Source: JALUUH01 sp964636675 (lineage in GTDB: Bacteria > Pseudomonadota > Gammaproteobacteria > S012-40). Taken from it: a stretch of DNA of 52,882 nucleotides. Below the pieces are notes generated by a model that saw only the letters and a list, made by a program, of their open reading frames with translations, searched no databases and had not been told where the DNA came from. Position 1 is the first letter of the stretch. Each line of letters opens with the position of its first letter. Location of the stretch: assembly GCA_964636675.1 (NCBI GenBank), contig CAZWUO010000005.1, positions 1-52,882 on the forward strand, written 5' to 3'. Below, piece by piece: positions 1 to 9,259 of the stretch. The translations under genes were made by a program, and so were the position numbers.

Positions 1-37
1 TAGCACCTACTTTATGCATATCAGCCTGGAGTTATTA

Positions 38-1069
38 ATGTCTGAAAAAACTGCGTTCCATATTACCAATGACGAGCCAACGGCCCATTTACTTCAGCGA
101 GCGGGGATGAGGGGATTGCAATTGGCATGGAAAGATCCGCTTTATGTAGGTCCTGTCACCAAAGAGAGTCTTGAGCTGCGTACTCGAAATAGAGTGAAGT
201 ATTTTTCGCAACAAGGTTGGGGTGAAAAACAATCATTGTTATCGCACTTTCAGGAACGCAATCTAAAGTTAAAACAAATCACTGAGTTCAAAAAAGTGAG
301 CCTATGGTTTGATCGTAATATGTACAATCAATTGCAGTTAATTGAGCTTTTAGATTGTTTGTCTCATTACCCCGATATTTCTGTTTTCCTAATCAATGTA
401 TCGAAGATTATCCAGCGCGAAAATTCACTTAACTTAGACAAATTGTCAGTGGCGGATATTAAATCACTGTATCACCGAGAAACAGAAATAACCGCGAACC
501 AACTGAGTATCGGGCTTGATGCGTGGCGATGTTTTGCCGAGCCAGATCCAAGGTATTTACTGCATTTTAAGCGCCAAGACATGAGTACCATGCCATACTT
601 ATATGATGCCATGAAGAGACTACAGCAACAATATCCGTCAACCATGAACGGACTCTCGAGGACTCAGCGTCAAGTGATGGATGTTGTTGATGGGTACCCT
701 GAGATTGGTGTACAAGCCGCTTTCGAGAAAGTCCAAGCGATGGAAGAAAGACCTTTTCTAAGTCCCGCCATGTTTTGGATGGTGTTAAAAGAGTTATCTC
801 GGTGCGATGCACCTGCATTGGAAATATGGAAGCAAGAAGACAGCAAACAAGAGAATGCGAGTGCATCGACCAGCAAATCAAATTTACAAGAGCTGTTTCA
901 AATTTGCCACTTAAGAATAACCGATGTTGGCAGGGAAGTACTGAGATATCATCTTGATTGGTTACAAGTGAATGGAATTAATCGCTGGATTGGGGGAGTG
1001 CATTTACAAGATGGTAACATCTGGCGTTATGACCCTAAACGAAGCCAACTGGTGAATACCTTTGCTTAG
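38..1069 (+). CDS. DUF1835 domain-containing protein
   Basis: The 343-residue protein begins with a DUF1835-type segment (FHITNDEPTAHLLQ, then LAWKDPLYVGPV at about residues 31-42). It ends with the family's C-terminal block, SRTQRQ near the middle followed by a winged-helix-like tail with RWIGGVHL. The biochemical role of the family is not established; it is usually a stand-alone cytoplasmic protein. I chose the ATG at 38 because GGAG lies seven bases upstream and the family normally starts just before the HIT motif. An in-frame ATG at 14 would add eight residues and has no ribosome-binding site in view. The gene converges on mfd with about 50 bases between stops. Family call fairly sure, function unknown. 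Confidence 0.75.
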   Translation: MSEKTAFHITNDEPTAHLLQRAGMRGLQLAWKDPLYVGPVTKESLELRTRNRVKYFSQQGWGEKQSLLSHFQERNLKLKQITEFKKVSLWFDRNMYNQLQLIELLDCLSHYPDISVFLINVSKIIQRENSLNLDKLSVADIKSLYHRETEITANQLSIGLDAWRCFAEPDPRYLLHFKRQDMSTMPYLYDAMKRLQQQYPSTMNGLSRTQRQVMDVVDGYPEIGVQAAFEKVQAMEERPFLSPAMFWMVLKELSRCDAPALEIWKQEDSKQENASASTSKSNLQELFQICHLRITDVGREVLRYHLDWLQVNGINRWIGGVHLQDGNIWRYDPKRSQLVNTFA

Positions 1070-1119
1070 TAGTAGTTTTTGCTGTCGAACGCAACAAGAG
1101 CCTACGCCAATGATGGACG

Positions 1120-4100
1120 TCAGTTTTCTAATGTTTTTAATAAACCTTCAATACATCTAAGTTTTTCCGCGATATCGGAAAACTCTCGAATTATTTTTAG
1201 TTTATTTTGACCATCAAGCTGATATTGTTTAGGTCGTGTTTGGATGAGTTGAATAATCTTCATGGGATCGATATTAGGGTTTTCTTGAAAGATGATTCGA
1301 CCCCCTTTAGCGTGCATATCTATTTTGATAATACCTAATGGATTCGCTTTTAATTTTATTTCGGTAATTAAAATTAAATTTTTTGCATGTTCTGGTAATA
1401 AGCCAAAGCGATCAATCATTTCGACTTGCAGTTCTCGCAACTCCTCATGTGTGGTACAGCTTGCGATACGTTTATAGATTGTTAAACGTATATGGACATC
1501 TGCAATATAATCTTCTGGCAGCAAGGCGGGAATCGCAAATTCGATTTCAGCGCCGTGATCTAAAGGTCTGTCCAGTTCTGGTTGTTTGCCGTCTTTTAAA
1601 GCTTGCACCGCGCGTGCGAGAAGATCGTTATACATATTGAATCCGATTTCTTGAATTTGCCCACTTTGCCCATCACCCAATAACTCGCCTGCGCCGCGAA
1701 TTTCTAAATCATGGGATGCAAGCATAAAACCTGCACCAAGATCTTCCAGTGATTCTATTGCTTCTAGGCGTTTAAGCGCATCGGGGGTGAGTGATTTCCT
1801 AGGAGGTATTAAAAGATAAGCATATGCACGATGATGTGAACGGCCAACTCGGCCTCTTAATTGATGCAACTGAGCTAAACCTAGTTTATCTGCTCGATTA
1901 ATGATAATCGTATTTGCGGTTGGTATATCGATACCACTTTCGATAATAGTGGAGGCGACGAGAACGTTAAAACGACGATGATAAAAATCCATCATGACAT
2001 GTTCAAGTTCTTTTTCGCGCATTTGCCCGTGCGCGAATTCAATTTTTGCTTCAGGTAGCAACTCAGCGAGTTCACGGGTCATTTTCTCTATGCTTGAAAC
2101 ATCATTATGCAGAAAATAAACTTGTCCGCCGCGTTTTATTTCGCGTAAAAAAGCCTCTTTAATTGTCGCATTATCCCATTGTGTAACAAATGTTTTTACC
2201 GCCAGTCTATGCGCCGGAGGTGTCGCAATAATAGATAAGTCTCTTAAACCTGATAACGCCATATTCAGGGTTCTTGGAATAGGTGTAGCGGTCAGTGTCA
2301 GCATATCGACACCGCTGTATTTCGCTTTTATTTTATCTTTTTGGCGCACCCCAAAACGTTGTTCTTCGTCGACAATAACCAAGCCCATATTGCGAAAAAT
2401 GACATTTTCTTGAATCAACTTATGCGTTCCAATGATAATATCTACATGCCCAGACGCGATGCCTGCTAATATTTCATCTTGTTCTTTTTTAGAATTAAAG
2501 CGCGACAACACTGCAACACGAAAGGGCCAGTTAGCAAATCGATCCTGAAAATTACGATAGTGTTGTTGGGCTAATAAGGTCGTCGGAACCAAAATAGCGA
2601 CTTGTTTATTATCGTCAACTGCAATAAATGTTGCACGCATCGCAACTTCCGTTTTGCCAAAACCGACGTCTCCGCAAACGACACGATCCATGGGTTTGTC
2701 TTGTTCCATATCGCTTAGTACGGCATTGATTGTCGATTCTTGATCAGGCGTCTCTTCAAACTGAAAAGCCGCGGCAAAGGCATTGTATTCCTCGTGCTTA
2801 ATATCAAACTTTATGCCTTTTGCAGTTGCCCGTCTGGCATAAATCTCCAGAAGTTCAGCGGCAACGTCACGAACTTTTTCAGCTGCTTTGCGTTTAGCTT
2901 TGTCCCACTGGTCTGATCCTAGTCGATGCAGTGGGGCTTTTTCAGGATCAGAACCGGTATACCGATGAATCAAATGCAGCGACGCAACAGGAACATAAAG
3001 TTTATTGCTTTCCGCGTATTCTAAGGTGAGAAATTCTGCTTTGCTACCACCTACTTCGAGTATTTGCAAACCGAGGTAACGGCCAACACCATGATCTTGA
3101 TGCACAACTGCTGCGCCTACTGTTAACTCAGTTAAGTTTTGAATAATGGTATTGCTGTCACGACCGGGGGCTTTTCGCCTGCGACGCTGGGAAACCCTGT
3201 CGCCAAAAATTTGCGGTTCTGAGATGATGGTGATATTTGGGTTAGTCAACCATAAACCATCTTCTAACGGAGCAATGGTAATCGCAATTTTTGCATTTCC
3301 GTTTATAAAATATTGCCAATCAGTAGCGAGTCGAGGCTGTATATGATTATCTTTTAGCAATTCCAACAATGCTTCACGTCTGCCTTCACTTTCTGCGGCA
3401 AATAAAATCCTGCCATCGTAATTTTGAACAAACTCAGCAAGACTCGATGCGGCATTTTCATGACGTGGATTGAATAAGAGCTTGGGTGGTTTTTTTGACT
3501 CAAAATTAGTGTAACTATTTTTCTCCGAGAGAGGCGTTGCGTAGGCAAAGTTTTGCAAGGTGATTTTGCTGTATTTATGGATTAAGCCGGATACTTCTGT
3601 GGAAGACAGAAATAGTTTTGTAGGGGCTAAAATAGCGCGCTCTATATCATGTCGACGTTGCTCATAGCGTTCACAAACTTCACTATAGAAAGTCTCAGCA
3701 GCATCTTCAAATCCTTCGAATGATAGAAATAAGGTGTTATTCGGTAAGTGATCAAATAATGTTTCCGTGGTGTTAAAAAAAAGTGGAAAATAATATTCAA
3801 TCCCATTTGGCAAGATACTATTGCTCACATCTTTGTAAATCGTACTGCGCTGAGGATCGCCTGCAAAGGTTTCGCGATATTCTTGGCGGAATTGTTGGAT
3901 AGCTTCTTTGGTAAACGGAAATTCTCTTGCAGGTAATAATTTAATGGAATTGGTTTGGGATATTGTTCTCTGTGTTTCGGGGTCAAAAAAACGAATGCTT
4001 TCTACTTCGTTATCAAATAAGTCTATTCTAATGGGGTCATTGCTACCCGTTGGGAATACATCTATTATTGAGCCACGCACTGCAAATTCGCCGTGTTCCA

Positions 4101-4605
4101 TCACTTGGGACACACAGGTATAACCACTGTGTTCAAATGTAGCCCTCATTTTGTCGAGATTTAGAGTATCACCAACCGTCAGCAAGAAGGTATTTTGCGC
4201 GAGAAATTCACGCGGTGGCAGACGTTGCATCAGCATCGCAGCAGTAATGATTAAGCAACCTCTGTCGATATTTGGTAAACGATAAAGCGTTTCTAATCTT
4301 TGGGCGATGATGTCTTGGTGAGGAGAAAATACGTCGTAGGGCAGGGTTTCCCAGTCTGGAAATGGGAGAATAGAATGAGCAAATGATTCACTCGCAAAAA
4401 AATTTAATTCTGTTTCTAAACGAGAAGTACTCGCCATATTTGGGGTAACAACGACAACAGGGCCAGTCGATTGCTCAATAATATGACTAATTAATAATCC
4501 AGTGGCGGCCCCATACAAAGAACCCATATGAACATGTTGTTTCTGCGAGTCTGGTAGGTTTGGGCTAAAAACATTACTCTTGTGGATGTGCTCTAAGCTA
4601 GGCAT
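1120..4605 (-). CDS. mfd: Transcription-repair coupling factor Mfd
   Basis: The 1161-residue length is normal for Mfd, the ATPase that removes RNA polymerase stalled at lesions and recruits UvrA. The N-terminal UvrB-like region spans about 1-350. The RNA-polymerase-interacting domain lies near 490-570 (VVHQDHGVGRYLGL). The RecG-like translocase follows: Walker A GDVGFGKT at 645-652, DEEQ box at 746-749, and the QLRGRVGR arginine-finger motif at 915-922. A C-terminal UvrA-masking domain completes it. All key motifs look intact. The gene is transcribed leftward, probably as a single unit, with a 207-base upstream region. Identification is secure. Confidence 0.97.
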   Translation of the reverse strand: MPSLEHIHKSNVFSPNLPDSQKQHVHMGSLYGAATGLLISHIIEQSTGPVVVVTPNMASTSRLETELNFFASESFAHSILPFPDWETLPYDVFSPHQDIIAQRLETLYRLPNIDRGCLIITAAMLMQRLPPREFLAQNTFLLTVGDTLNLDKMRATFEHSGYTCVSQVMEHGEFAVRGSIIDVFPTGSNDPIRIDLFDNEVESIRFFDPETQRTISQTNSIKLLPAREFPFTKEAIQQFRQEYRETFAGDPQRSTIYKDVSNSILPNGIEYYFPLFFNTTETLFDHLPNNTLFLSFEGFEDAAETFYSEVCERYEQRRHDIERAILAPTKLFLSSTEVSGLIHKYSKITLQNFAYATPLSEKNSYTNFESKKPPKLLFNPRHENAASSLAEFVQNYDGRILFAAESEGRREALLELLKDNHIQPRLATDWQYFINGNAKIAITIAPLEDGLWLTNPNITIISEPQIFGDRVSQRRRRKAPGRDSNTIIQNLTELTVGAAVVHQDHGVGRYLGLQILEVGGSKAEFLTLEYAESNKLYVPVASLHLIHRYTGSDPEKAPLHRLGSDQWDKAKRKAAEKVRDVAAELLEIYARRATAKGIKFDIKHEEYNAFAAAFQFEETPDQESTINAVLSDMEQDKPMDRVVCGDVGFGKTEVAMRATFIAVDDNKQVAILVPTTLLAQQHYRNFQDRFANWPFRVAVLSRFNSKKEQDEILAGIASGHVDIIIGTHKLIQENVIFRNMGLVIVDEEQRFGVRQKDKIKAKYSGVDMLTLTATPIPRTLNMALSGLRDLSIIATPPAHRLAVKTFVTQWDNATIKEAFLREIKRGGQVYFLHNDVSSIEKMTRELAELLPEAKIEFAHGQMREKELEHVMMDFYHRRFNVLVASTIIESGIDIPTANTIIINRADKLGLAQLHQLRGRVGRSHHRAYAYLLIPPRKSLTPDALKRLEAIESLEDLGAGFMLASHDLEIRGAGELLGDGQSGQIQEIGFNMYNDLLARAVQALKDGKQPELDRPLDHGAEIEFAIPALLPEDYIADVHIRLTIYKRIASCTTHEELRELQVEMIDRFGLLPEHAKNLILITEIKLKANPLGIIKIDMHAKGGRIIFQENPNIDPMKIIQLIQTRPKQYQLDGQNKLKIIREFSDIAEKLRCIEGLLKTLEN

Positions 4606-4716
4606 GTCAGTGCTTCTACTAATTCTAAGGCGGCGTATTGTGCCACATTTAAAATCAAGAATTAACCGAAAACAAGCGCAAAATGAAAATCAAACGGTAA
4701 GATGGTCTAGGTTATT

Positions 4717-4744
4717 GTTATAAAAGAGATAAATCCCGGTTCAA
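4717..4744 (-). promoter_or_regulatory. Candidate sigma-70 promoter for mfd
   Basis: Read on the minus strand, TTGAAC (4739-4744) and TATAAC (4717-4722) are 16 bases apart, upstream of mfd. This would give a leader of roughly 105 bases. The match is good, but the region is AT-rich and other placements are possible. Confidence 0.35.
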
Positions 4745-4778
4745 ATAAGTAAACTTAGAGGCTTTCTGAGAAAAATAC

Positions 4779-4827
4779 GCGCTAAATTCTATTTCCTTTT
4801 AATACTGAGAATTTAGGAATATAGCGC
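4779..4827 (-). terminator. Hairpin at the 3' end of the protoglobin-like gene
   Basis: CTAAATTCT (4782-4790) and AGAATTTAG (4808-4816) form a perfect 9-bp stem. An alternative outer pair, GCGCTA/TAGCGC, lies at 4779-4784 and 4822-4827. On the minus strand the stem is followed by TATTTTTCTC, so it resembles an intrinsic terminator that includes the stop codon. The stem is AT-rich with a 17-base loop, so it would be weak. Confidence 0.4.
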
Positions 4828-5397
4828 TTTCGATTCTTTGAGCATTTTGTCGATATGTGAGCTTTTGAGTCGGCTGACGAGTGCGTTGTTCATACCGACT
4901 CTTTCCAAGCTTTCACGCGTGCTTGTTTCAGTGACCTCGTCATAACACTGGGCGATTAAACCTGAAACCATTCCAGAGATTCGGAGAAAAGCACTGTACA
5001 CGGCCAGTGCTTTTTCTTTTTCGAAAGCATGCATACTCTTTGTTAAGAATACTTGTTGCAATCGATTTATTATACCCAACATGTATAAGTTCTTGGTGCC
5101 ACGCTTAATATGCAATAAAGCCACATACCATTGGTGTTCCCAAAATGCATCCTCTTGCCGACCACTTAAGATACTGATTATCCAGCTTTTCAACGTATCT
5201 TCTACTTTCGGTCTCTCTCCTTCGTGAAAAACCGATTTAGTTTCTTCAATTCCATAGAGGGTATCATAAAATGCATCGACCAAATCAGGCGCCCATTGTT
5301 GGATGGTAGCGACTTCTTGCGCTAAAATATCCCAGTCTTCTTCACGGAAATCGATAAGTTGAGATATAATATTGTGATACTCTTGAGTCTTAGTCAT
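4813..5397 (-). CDS. Protoglobin-like sensor protein
   Basis: This 194-residue protein looks like a free-standing protoglobin or globin-coupled-sensor haem domain. The N-terminus has FREEDWDILAQ. The middle has VDAFYDTLYG and FWEHQWYVALLHIKRG at about 85-100, where His96 would be the proximal haem ligand. No output domain such as GGDEF, MCP or a kinase follows, so any signal must pass to a partner protein. It lies 94 bases downstream of a Roadblock/LC7 gene on the same strand, a suggestive candidate partner. Haem binding is inferred from the family and not shown here. The alternative is a globin-fold protein that has lost haem. Confidence 0.7.
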   Translation of the reverse strand: MTKTQEYHNIISQLIDFREEDWDILAQEVATIQQWAPDLVDAFYDTLYGIEETKSVFHEGERPKVEDTLKSWIISILSGRQEDAFWEHQWYVALLHIKRGTKNLYMLGIINRLQQVFLTKSMHAFEKEKALAVYSAFLRISGMVSGLIAQCYDEVTETSTRESLERVGMNNALVSRLKSSHIDKMLKESKALYS

Positions 5398-5491
5398 GTT
5401 GCGTCCGTGTACTAATTTGATATTAAATACTGAGCTTAGCTTAATTCACAAAGCCGAATGAACTATTTTTAATTCTTTTATTTTGCAATAA

Positions 5492-5872
5492 CTATTGCAA
5501 CACACTCACTACTTTAGGAATACGCTTTTTAATTTCATAACGCACACTTCCAACAACTGCATCAGCATCTGTAAAAACTAATAGAATATCTTCTTGTATC
5601 GTCGACATCAGAATTTTTCCACCTGAAAACTCAGATAGATAATGAGCAATATCGCCAAGTTCAAATTCACGACCAAGACTTTCGTCTGTTCCGATAGTGG
5701 TAGCGACCATCGCGCCAAGGGCATCTGCATCCACATCAATATTGGAGCTACTTTCAATAACGAAGCCATCTCTTCCAACAATAGCAGCGGAGCGAACATT
5801 ATTGATTTTTAAAAACTCATTTAAAACATCGGATAGCGATGTTTCAAAGATATTAGTTACTGTAGAAGTCAT
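5492..5872 (-). CDS. Roadblock/LC7 domain protein (MglB-like)
   Basis: At 126 residues this is a single Roadblock/LC7 domain. It has the typical AAIVGRDGFVIES strand-turn, a DADALGAMVATT helix and the closing ILLVFTDADAVVGSVRYEI segment. Proteins of this family dimerise and commonly regulate small Ras-like GTPases (for example MglB on MglA), but no GTPase gene is present in this window. The gene sits just upstream of the protoglobin-like gene, same strand, and may be cotranscribed with it. The start is the ATG at 5872, with a purine-rich GGATG-like stretch upstream. Family call is confident, the specific role is not. Confidence 0.85.
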   Translation of the reverse strand: MTSTVTNIFETSLSDVLNEFLKINNVRSAAIVGRDGFVIESSSNIDVDADALGAMVATTIGTDESLGREFELGDIAHYLSEFSGGKILMSTIQEDILLVFTDADAVVGSVRYEIKKRIPKVVSVLQ

Positions 5873-6133
5873 ATTACATCCATCCTTTTGAAATATTATG
5901 CTTAACTAAAATATTATAATTAATGAAACAGGTCAGTTATTGATTGAACCGGGGTATTAACTACTTGAGGCAGATTAATTTGAGTCAAGCGCTGGTGATG
6001 AGCAAACCAGAACCTGGTTAATTGTCAAGCAATAACCTATGCTCAGAGTATACTAAACCCGCGAACAAATATTCACAAATGGAAGCTTACTTTAATTCGA
6101 AGTATAAATGCAAAAAAAATATGCTTTTATGGC

Positions 6134-8284
6134 CTAATGGATCAACGCATTTCGAGATGCGAGCGTTGCGAAGCTCGCTTGAGGGTCGAGTACTCGAATC
6201 AGCGGCGATGTAAGGGTATCCCATTGTCCCTTTGCGACATTTGTTGGTGCACTACCTAAAAAGGCTAAATAACTGTATTTTCGGTAGTGCGGAAGTTTCC
6301 GAATTAAGCCAGGGATTGCATGAACGTTAGTCGTTGCCAGCCAGAGTAATGTTTGCTGAGGTTTCTGCTTATCCCTGGTGCTGAGGATAAATGAGTGTTT
6401 AGCTGTTGCATAGGTTTTTCCGTTTATGATTATATTTTTTTGGTTCCATGATACATTTTTGCCTATTAGAGATTTAAAGTGCGCAGTATATTTATTCTTC
6501 CAGCCTACAATCCACACTGCCCCTTCTGTTGGCAAATCTTTGATTTCTGAATCGACGAGTACTTGCCATTGGCCTGGCTGAGTTTGGCTCCATTTTTCAG
6601 CAAGACTTTGATAGTGAGTCAATAATGTCGCTGAGCTTTTTTTGGGTAAGATGATGCTTACTTGTTCAGCGCCGAAACCTTGCGATAAAGCAGGAGGGAT
6701 TTCGCTGCTATCGACTTGTCTAAAAATGTCGAATTGCGGGTCGATTCTAAAGTTTAATGGTTTATGCGCTAAAGCAATTTTGAATGTTTGCTCACGCTGA
6801 GTCATCTTGAGTATTGTCTGCTGGGCCATTGTTGCGGTTTCAAGGGATAGGGCAATGGGTATATCAAGCTCATAAGGATGTTCATTTTGTTGTTGTTTGA
6901 GTGTTAATGTTAATTCGTATTTAGTATTCGATTTATGCGTAATAGGGTTCACTGCATAGTCTTTAATCGATAGGGCAGGAGCACCTGTTCTAGATATCCA
7001 TTGTTTGAAAAAGGTACTGAGATCTAAAGACGATGTTTTTTCGAAGGTTTGTCGTATGTCGTCATAAGAGGTAAGTTTAAAAAGCTGTTCACGATATAAG
7101 TTTTTTAAACTTTGAATAAAAGTCGGGTCACCTAGCTTGATTCTCAACATATGAAACATCATTAAGGTTTTACCATAACCGATTGCCTCCAGCGCGGAAT
7201 TGTGGCGGGCATAAAATTTATTTAGAGGTATATCCGTTGCGTCGGTGACATAGTCATTATATTTTTGGAGCACATCACGACGATATTGATGTCCCAGATG
7301 ACGTTGCTCTTTTAACAAATGATCCGCGAGATAGGAAGTAAGTCCTTCTGCCCAATTGCCTTGTTTATAATCGACGAAAACCCCATTTGCCCACCAATTG
7401 TGTAAAATTTCATGCGGGTAAGACGTATATAATATAAATGGGAAACGCAATACGCGTGGTCCCAACAACGTAAACGATGGCATTCCAAAGCCGGTTTCCC
7501 AGAAGTTTTCTACCATTGCGAATTTACCATAGGGATAGGGGCCTAAGAGATTGTTATACATCGCAATATAATAGAATGTAGAATCGATGTATGTTGTAGC
7601 CAACGGATCATCTTTTTGCTTCAAAAACACGAGTGCTTCAATACCCTCTTGTTGTTCAGAATATACCTGGTATTTTGCAGCAAGCAGATATAATTCATCT
7701 TGTGGCTGGGTTTCGTGCCAGTTTTGCATGCGGCTCTTTGAGCTTGTTCTGACCCCTTGGCTGACGGAATGCCAATTTTTTGGTAATTGCACATCTAGAT
7801 TAAAGCTAATTAATTCATCACTAAAAACAGGGTACCAAATACTGGCTCGCGTTAGATAGACTCCCTCTTGGGAGATAATGCCCGCACTGTCACGCATATT
7901 TAGCGAAAACTCTGCGTCTTCATGCACCAGGCTACTTACTATTTTTCCAGAATATTCTACGGTGAGTTTTTTTGGTGTTTTATTGAAAAAATACTGTTTT
8001 GCACCAAACGCTTGATCTGAACTTGCAGGGATATTTTTTACGGATAGAATATTGGGAGATATTTTATGCGTGGATGTGTTTTTTAAACTTAGCCTATCGT
8101 TTAATATAAAACTGTCATAATCGCTATTCTCGGGGAGCGTGATGGTATCTATTACATGAATATATCCACTGCTCGGTTTTAGGGTCACTGTTAGCTGGTG
8201 ATGTACTACATTCGTTGAGCTAAGTACCCAATTAGCCCATAGGCAAGGAATAAGGAATAAGGCTCTGCGTGAATATTTGTACAT
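6134..8284 (-). CDS. M1-family zinc metallopeptidase, exported
   Basis: The protein is 716 residues from the chosen ATG at 8284, which has GAGGAG about nine bases upstream. An in-frame ATG at 8326 lacks this and would bury the signal sequence. The first ~23 residues form a signal peptide, so it probably acts in the periplasm or at the envelope. The gluzincin motif HEILH is at 291-295 and the third ligand is in NWAEGL (Glu313). Seventeen residues separate the second His from that Glu, one fewer than the usual eighteen. It would cleave N-terminal residues from peptides. The last codons overlap a cluster of short palindromes. It is 85 bases downstream of gluQRS. Confidence 0.88.
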   Translation of the reverse strand: MYKYSRRALFLIPCLWANWVLSSTNVVHHQLTVTLKPSSGYIHVIDTITLPENSDYDSFILNDRLSLKNTSTHKISPNILSVKNIPASSDQAFGAKQYFFNKTPKKLTVEYSGKIVSSLVHEDAEFSLNMRDSAGIISQEGVYLTRASIWYPVFSDELISFNLDVQLPKNWHSVSQGVRTSSKSRMQNWHETQPQDELYLLAAKYQVYSEQQEGIEALVFLKQKDDPLATTYIDSTFYYIAMYNNLLGPYPYGKFAMVENFWETGFGMPSFTLLGPRVLRFPFILYTSYPHEILHNWWANGVFVDYKQGNWAEGLTSYLADHLLKEQRHLGHQYRRDVLQKYNDYVTDATDIPLNKFYARHNSALEAIGYGKTLMMFHMLRIKLGDPTFIQSLKNLYREQLFKLTSYDDIRQTFEKTSSLDLSTFFKQWISRTGAPALSIKDYAVNPITHKSNTKYELTLTLKQQQNEHPYELDIPIALSLETATMAQQTILKMTQREQTFKIALAHKPLNFRIDPQFDIFRQVDSSEIPPALSQGFGAEQVSIILPKKSSATLLTHYQSLAEKWSQTQPGQWQVLVDSEIKDLPTEGAVWIVGWKNKYTAHFKSLIGKNVSWNQKNIIINGKTYATAKHSFILSTRDKQKPQQTLLWLATTNVHAIPGLIRKLPHYRKYSYLAFLGSAPTNVAKGQWDTLTSPLIRVLDPQASFATLASRNALIH

Positions 8285-8369
8285 TCTATGCTCTCCTCGA
8301 TAAGGGATTACGTTGTATAATATCAACAGACCTAGGGTGTGTCGTCAATTGATATGAACGTGCTGCTTC

Positions 8370-9242
8370 TCAACGAGAAGATGTGGTTGCAGGGATCTTC
8401 TGAAGGTTCCAGTTTTTTATTGCCCATTCCCAAAAGTTGCTCAACGATTCGTATTGCAGTGAGTCTTCAGGTTGTTGACCGAGCATCGTGAGTACTTGAC
8501 ATAGCTGGGGTACTGAGCTTTTTTTATTGAGCGGCTTAGCACCTGTTTGTTTACTTAGTTTTTCTCCGGTTGAATGGGTAACAATCGGTAAATGAATGTA
8601 TCGAGGTGTCGCATAATTTAAGATTTTTTGTAAATATATATGTCGCGGAGTGATCTCATGTAAATCACTGCCTCTAACGATTTCTGTAATTTGTTGGTAT
8701 TCGTCATCCACAACGACGGCGATATGATATGCAAATAAATCGTCTGCTCTTTTTATGACATAATCTCCAACCTCTGTTTCAATATTCTGAGAAATTGTTT
8801 TCTGCAAACCGTCGTTGAAAACGATATTTTCATCGCGAGTGCGTATTCGAACAGCACCTTGATGCCATTTTTTATTTCTGCAAAATCCTGGATAAATAAG
8901 TCCGTGTTTATTTCTTAATCCGGTTTCTGCAATTTTTTTCCGGCTACAAGTGCAATAATATGCTTGATTGTTTTTTATCAAATCAGATACAATATCTTGA
9001 TAAATATAAAGTTGTGCACTTTGATATTGAGTCAGTCCATCCCATTCAAAACCGAAATTATCCAGGTCTCTTAGGATAAGATCAGCGGCACCTCGGGCTT
9101 CTCTTGGTGGGTCAATGTCTTCAATTCTGAGTAACCAGATACCCTTATTAGATTTTGCTTGCAAATAACTTCCTACTGCCGTGAGTAGCGATCCAAGATG
9201 CAGTGGCCCGGTGGGGGAGGGAGCAAATCGTCCTCTATACAT
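8370..9242 (-). CDS. gluQRS: Glutamyl-Q tRNA(Asp) synthetase
   Basis: This 290-residue protein is a class I synthetase core without an anticodon-binding domain. That is the hallmark of GluQRS, which attaches glutamate to the queuosine base of tRNA-Asp. The HIGH-type motif is HLGS at 15-18 and the KMSKS-type motif is KLSK at 228-231. A zinc site is visible as Cys97, Cys99, Tyr117 and Cys121. In many gammaproteobacteria gluQRS follows dksA; here it sits between a Lon-like protease (17-base gap) and the M1 peptidase. Identification is strong. Confidence 0.94.
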   Translation of the reverse strand: MYRGRFAPSPTGPLHLGSLLTAVGSYLQAKSNKGIWLLRIEDIDPPREARGAADLILRDLDNFGFEWDGLTQYQSAQLYIYQDIVSDLIKNNQAYYCTCSRKKIAETGLRNKHGLIYPGFCRNKKWHQGAVRIRTRDENIVFNDGLQKTISQNIETEVGDYVIKRADDLFAYHIAVVVDDEYQQITEIVRGSDLHEITPRHIYLQKILNYATPRYIHLPIVTHSTGEKLSKQTGAKPLNKKSSVPQLCQVLTMLGQQPEDSLQYESLSNFWEWAIKNWNLQKIPATTSSR

Positions 9243-9259
9243 GTCAAACGATGCTGAAC

